Source: Hoplostethus atlanticus
Lineage: Eukaryota > Chordata > Actinopteri > Trachichthyiformes > Trachichthyidae
Assembly (NCBI GenBank): GCA_034670405.1
Contig: JAXDDX010000001.1
Coordinates: forward strand, 16,470,001 to 16,534,000
Length of the DNA: 64,000 bases
Direction of reading: 5' to 3'
Positions 63,341-64,000 of the stretch are shown here, piece after piece. Below the pieces are notes generated by a model. It did no database searches and was not told the DNA's origin. It worked only from the letters and a program-made list of their open reading frames with translations. Numbering within the stretch: position 1 is the stretch's first letter; every line of letters starts with the position of its first letter. A program made the translations under genes and the position numbers.

Positions 63341-64000
63341 GTATTACCATGATACTTTTGAAGCCCTTTCATTATTTTACTATGTCACCAAACCTGATTT
63401 CCTCTTTCCCTGGGATGGATACCCCTGAGCTCTGTGTCCTTTTTGTTTGGGGCAGTGGAAACACTGAGAGGGGTGTGTCACTATCCCGGACCCTGGATCC
63501 CACCTGGAAGAACAGCGACATTAGTAACTACTACAGAATCACTTTATTGAAAGCGTTTTTTGTCAAAATTCATCCTTCCCTTGCAGTCACTGGGAAATCA
63601 GCACGGACACCAATCTATCACTGTGCTGTACATATGATGTATGACATGAAACATTTACCTGCATGTAGGGGAATTGTGTCCCGTTTTAAAAATGGGCCTG
63701 TCCTTCCCTCCAACACCTTCTATTTTTCCCGTTGACAACCTCTAAGAGAATTGTTTCTGGTTATTTTTTTTGGACCATTTTTTAAATAACATAGTTTTTT
63801 TTTAGATTTAGGACATCCGTAATTTTTTTATATGACATCTACTGCATGTTTACACACATAAACATAAAACCCCGTACTGGGGATGGGTCAAAGGGAAGGA
63901 AGCCCTGAGCGGGGGTTGGGGTGGTGTCAGCCCGCAAAATGAAAATCCAGCAAAAGTGAAGCAAGCTATTCAGAAAACGATGATCATCACTCCCTCTTTG

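Larger units (their letters stand above)
60660..64000 (-). pseudogene. Tandem CYP2 duplicate, partial, damaged or badly sequenced
   Basis: Second copy of the neighbouring CYP2 gene, running off the right edge. Exon 11' (60850-60660, 191 bp) and exon 10' (61201-61060, 142 bp) are intact, with the same splice sites and haem loop [14 protein letters not shown]. Differences from copy 1 include IM to IT in the L-helix, WPVDAG to WPEDAG, KPYR to KPYC and DCAQ to DRAQ. The flanking introns are also nearly identical. Further upstream, homologues of exons 9 (about 63409-63503), 8 (about 63659-63743) and 7 (about 63866-64000) are recognisable only with many small deletions, and the exon 9 donor reads GA instead of GT. 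Whether the gene is really broken depends on the base quality there. The 3' two exons look functional. Confidence 0.8.

Overview
The window looks like genomic DNA of a teleost fish. It holds split vertebrate genes with canonical GT/AG introns, long CA/GT, CT/GA and GATA microsatellites, L2-type LINE fragments, a tRNA-derived SINE and Tc1/mariner elements. I see no bacterial or viral gene architecture, no CRISPR array and no rRNA or tRNA gene. All recognised host genes are on the minus strand, so they read right to left.

Layout. (1) 1-2240: first coding exon of a Go-type G-protein alpha subunit (gnao1, 1346-1463). Its first intron runs off the left edge, and a GC-rich, CpG-bearing 5' region carries a perfect CRE and an NRF1-like site. 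(2) About 2.2-31.4 kb: a gene-poor stretch with mostly unassigned sequence, microsatellites, a 31-bp minisatellite, a SINE, several LINE pieces, an inverted-repeat MITE, a 600-bp TAG-type trinucleotide satellite and a complete Tc1/mariner element (11425-13064). That element has an intact 340-codon DD35E transposase, perfect 26-bp terminal repeats and a TA target duplication. (3) 31406-46089: a complete heat shock factor 4 gene (hsf4). Twelve coding exons join in phase to a 441-residue protein with DNA-binding domain, HR-A/B oligomerisation region and a phospho-dependent sumoylation motif. (4) 48504-56660: a complete CYP2-family cytochrome P450 gene. Eleven exons join in phase to 490 residues. 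Its exon sizes match the nine-exon vertebrate CYP2 plan except that two canonical exons are each split by an extra intron. (5) 57-60.6 kb: unassigned sequence with PIF/Harbinger-like debris. (6) 60660-64000: the 3' part of a tandem CYP2 duplicate. Its last two exons are clean; from about 61.45 kb the sequence becomes homopolymer-ridden and indel-laden, which looks more like poor sequence or assembly than biology.

How the parts relate. gnao1, hsf4 and the CYP2 pair are functionally unrelated neighbours: neuronal G-protein signalling, lens/stress transcription, and endoplasmic-reticulum mono-oxygenation. Human GNAO1 and HSF4 both lie on 16q, so the gnao1-hsf4 pairing agrees with old vertebrate synteny. 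The CYP2 genes are a local tandem cluster.

I did not find evidence for a wholly new biological system. The points most worth following are the two extra CYP2 introns, the young-looking DD35E transposon, the UG/CA repeats abutting splice sites in hsf4, nested transposons in a CYP2 intron, and the quality collapse at the right end. Exon borders were placed by hand from splice consensus, reading phase and family knowledge. No database search was run.
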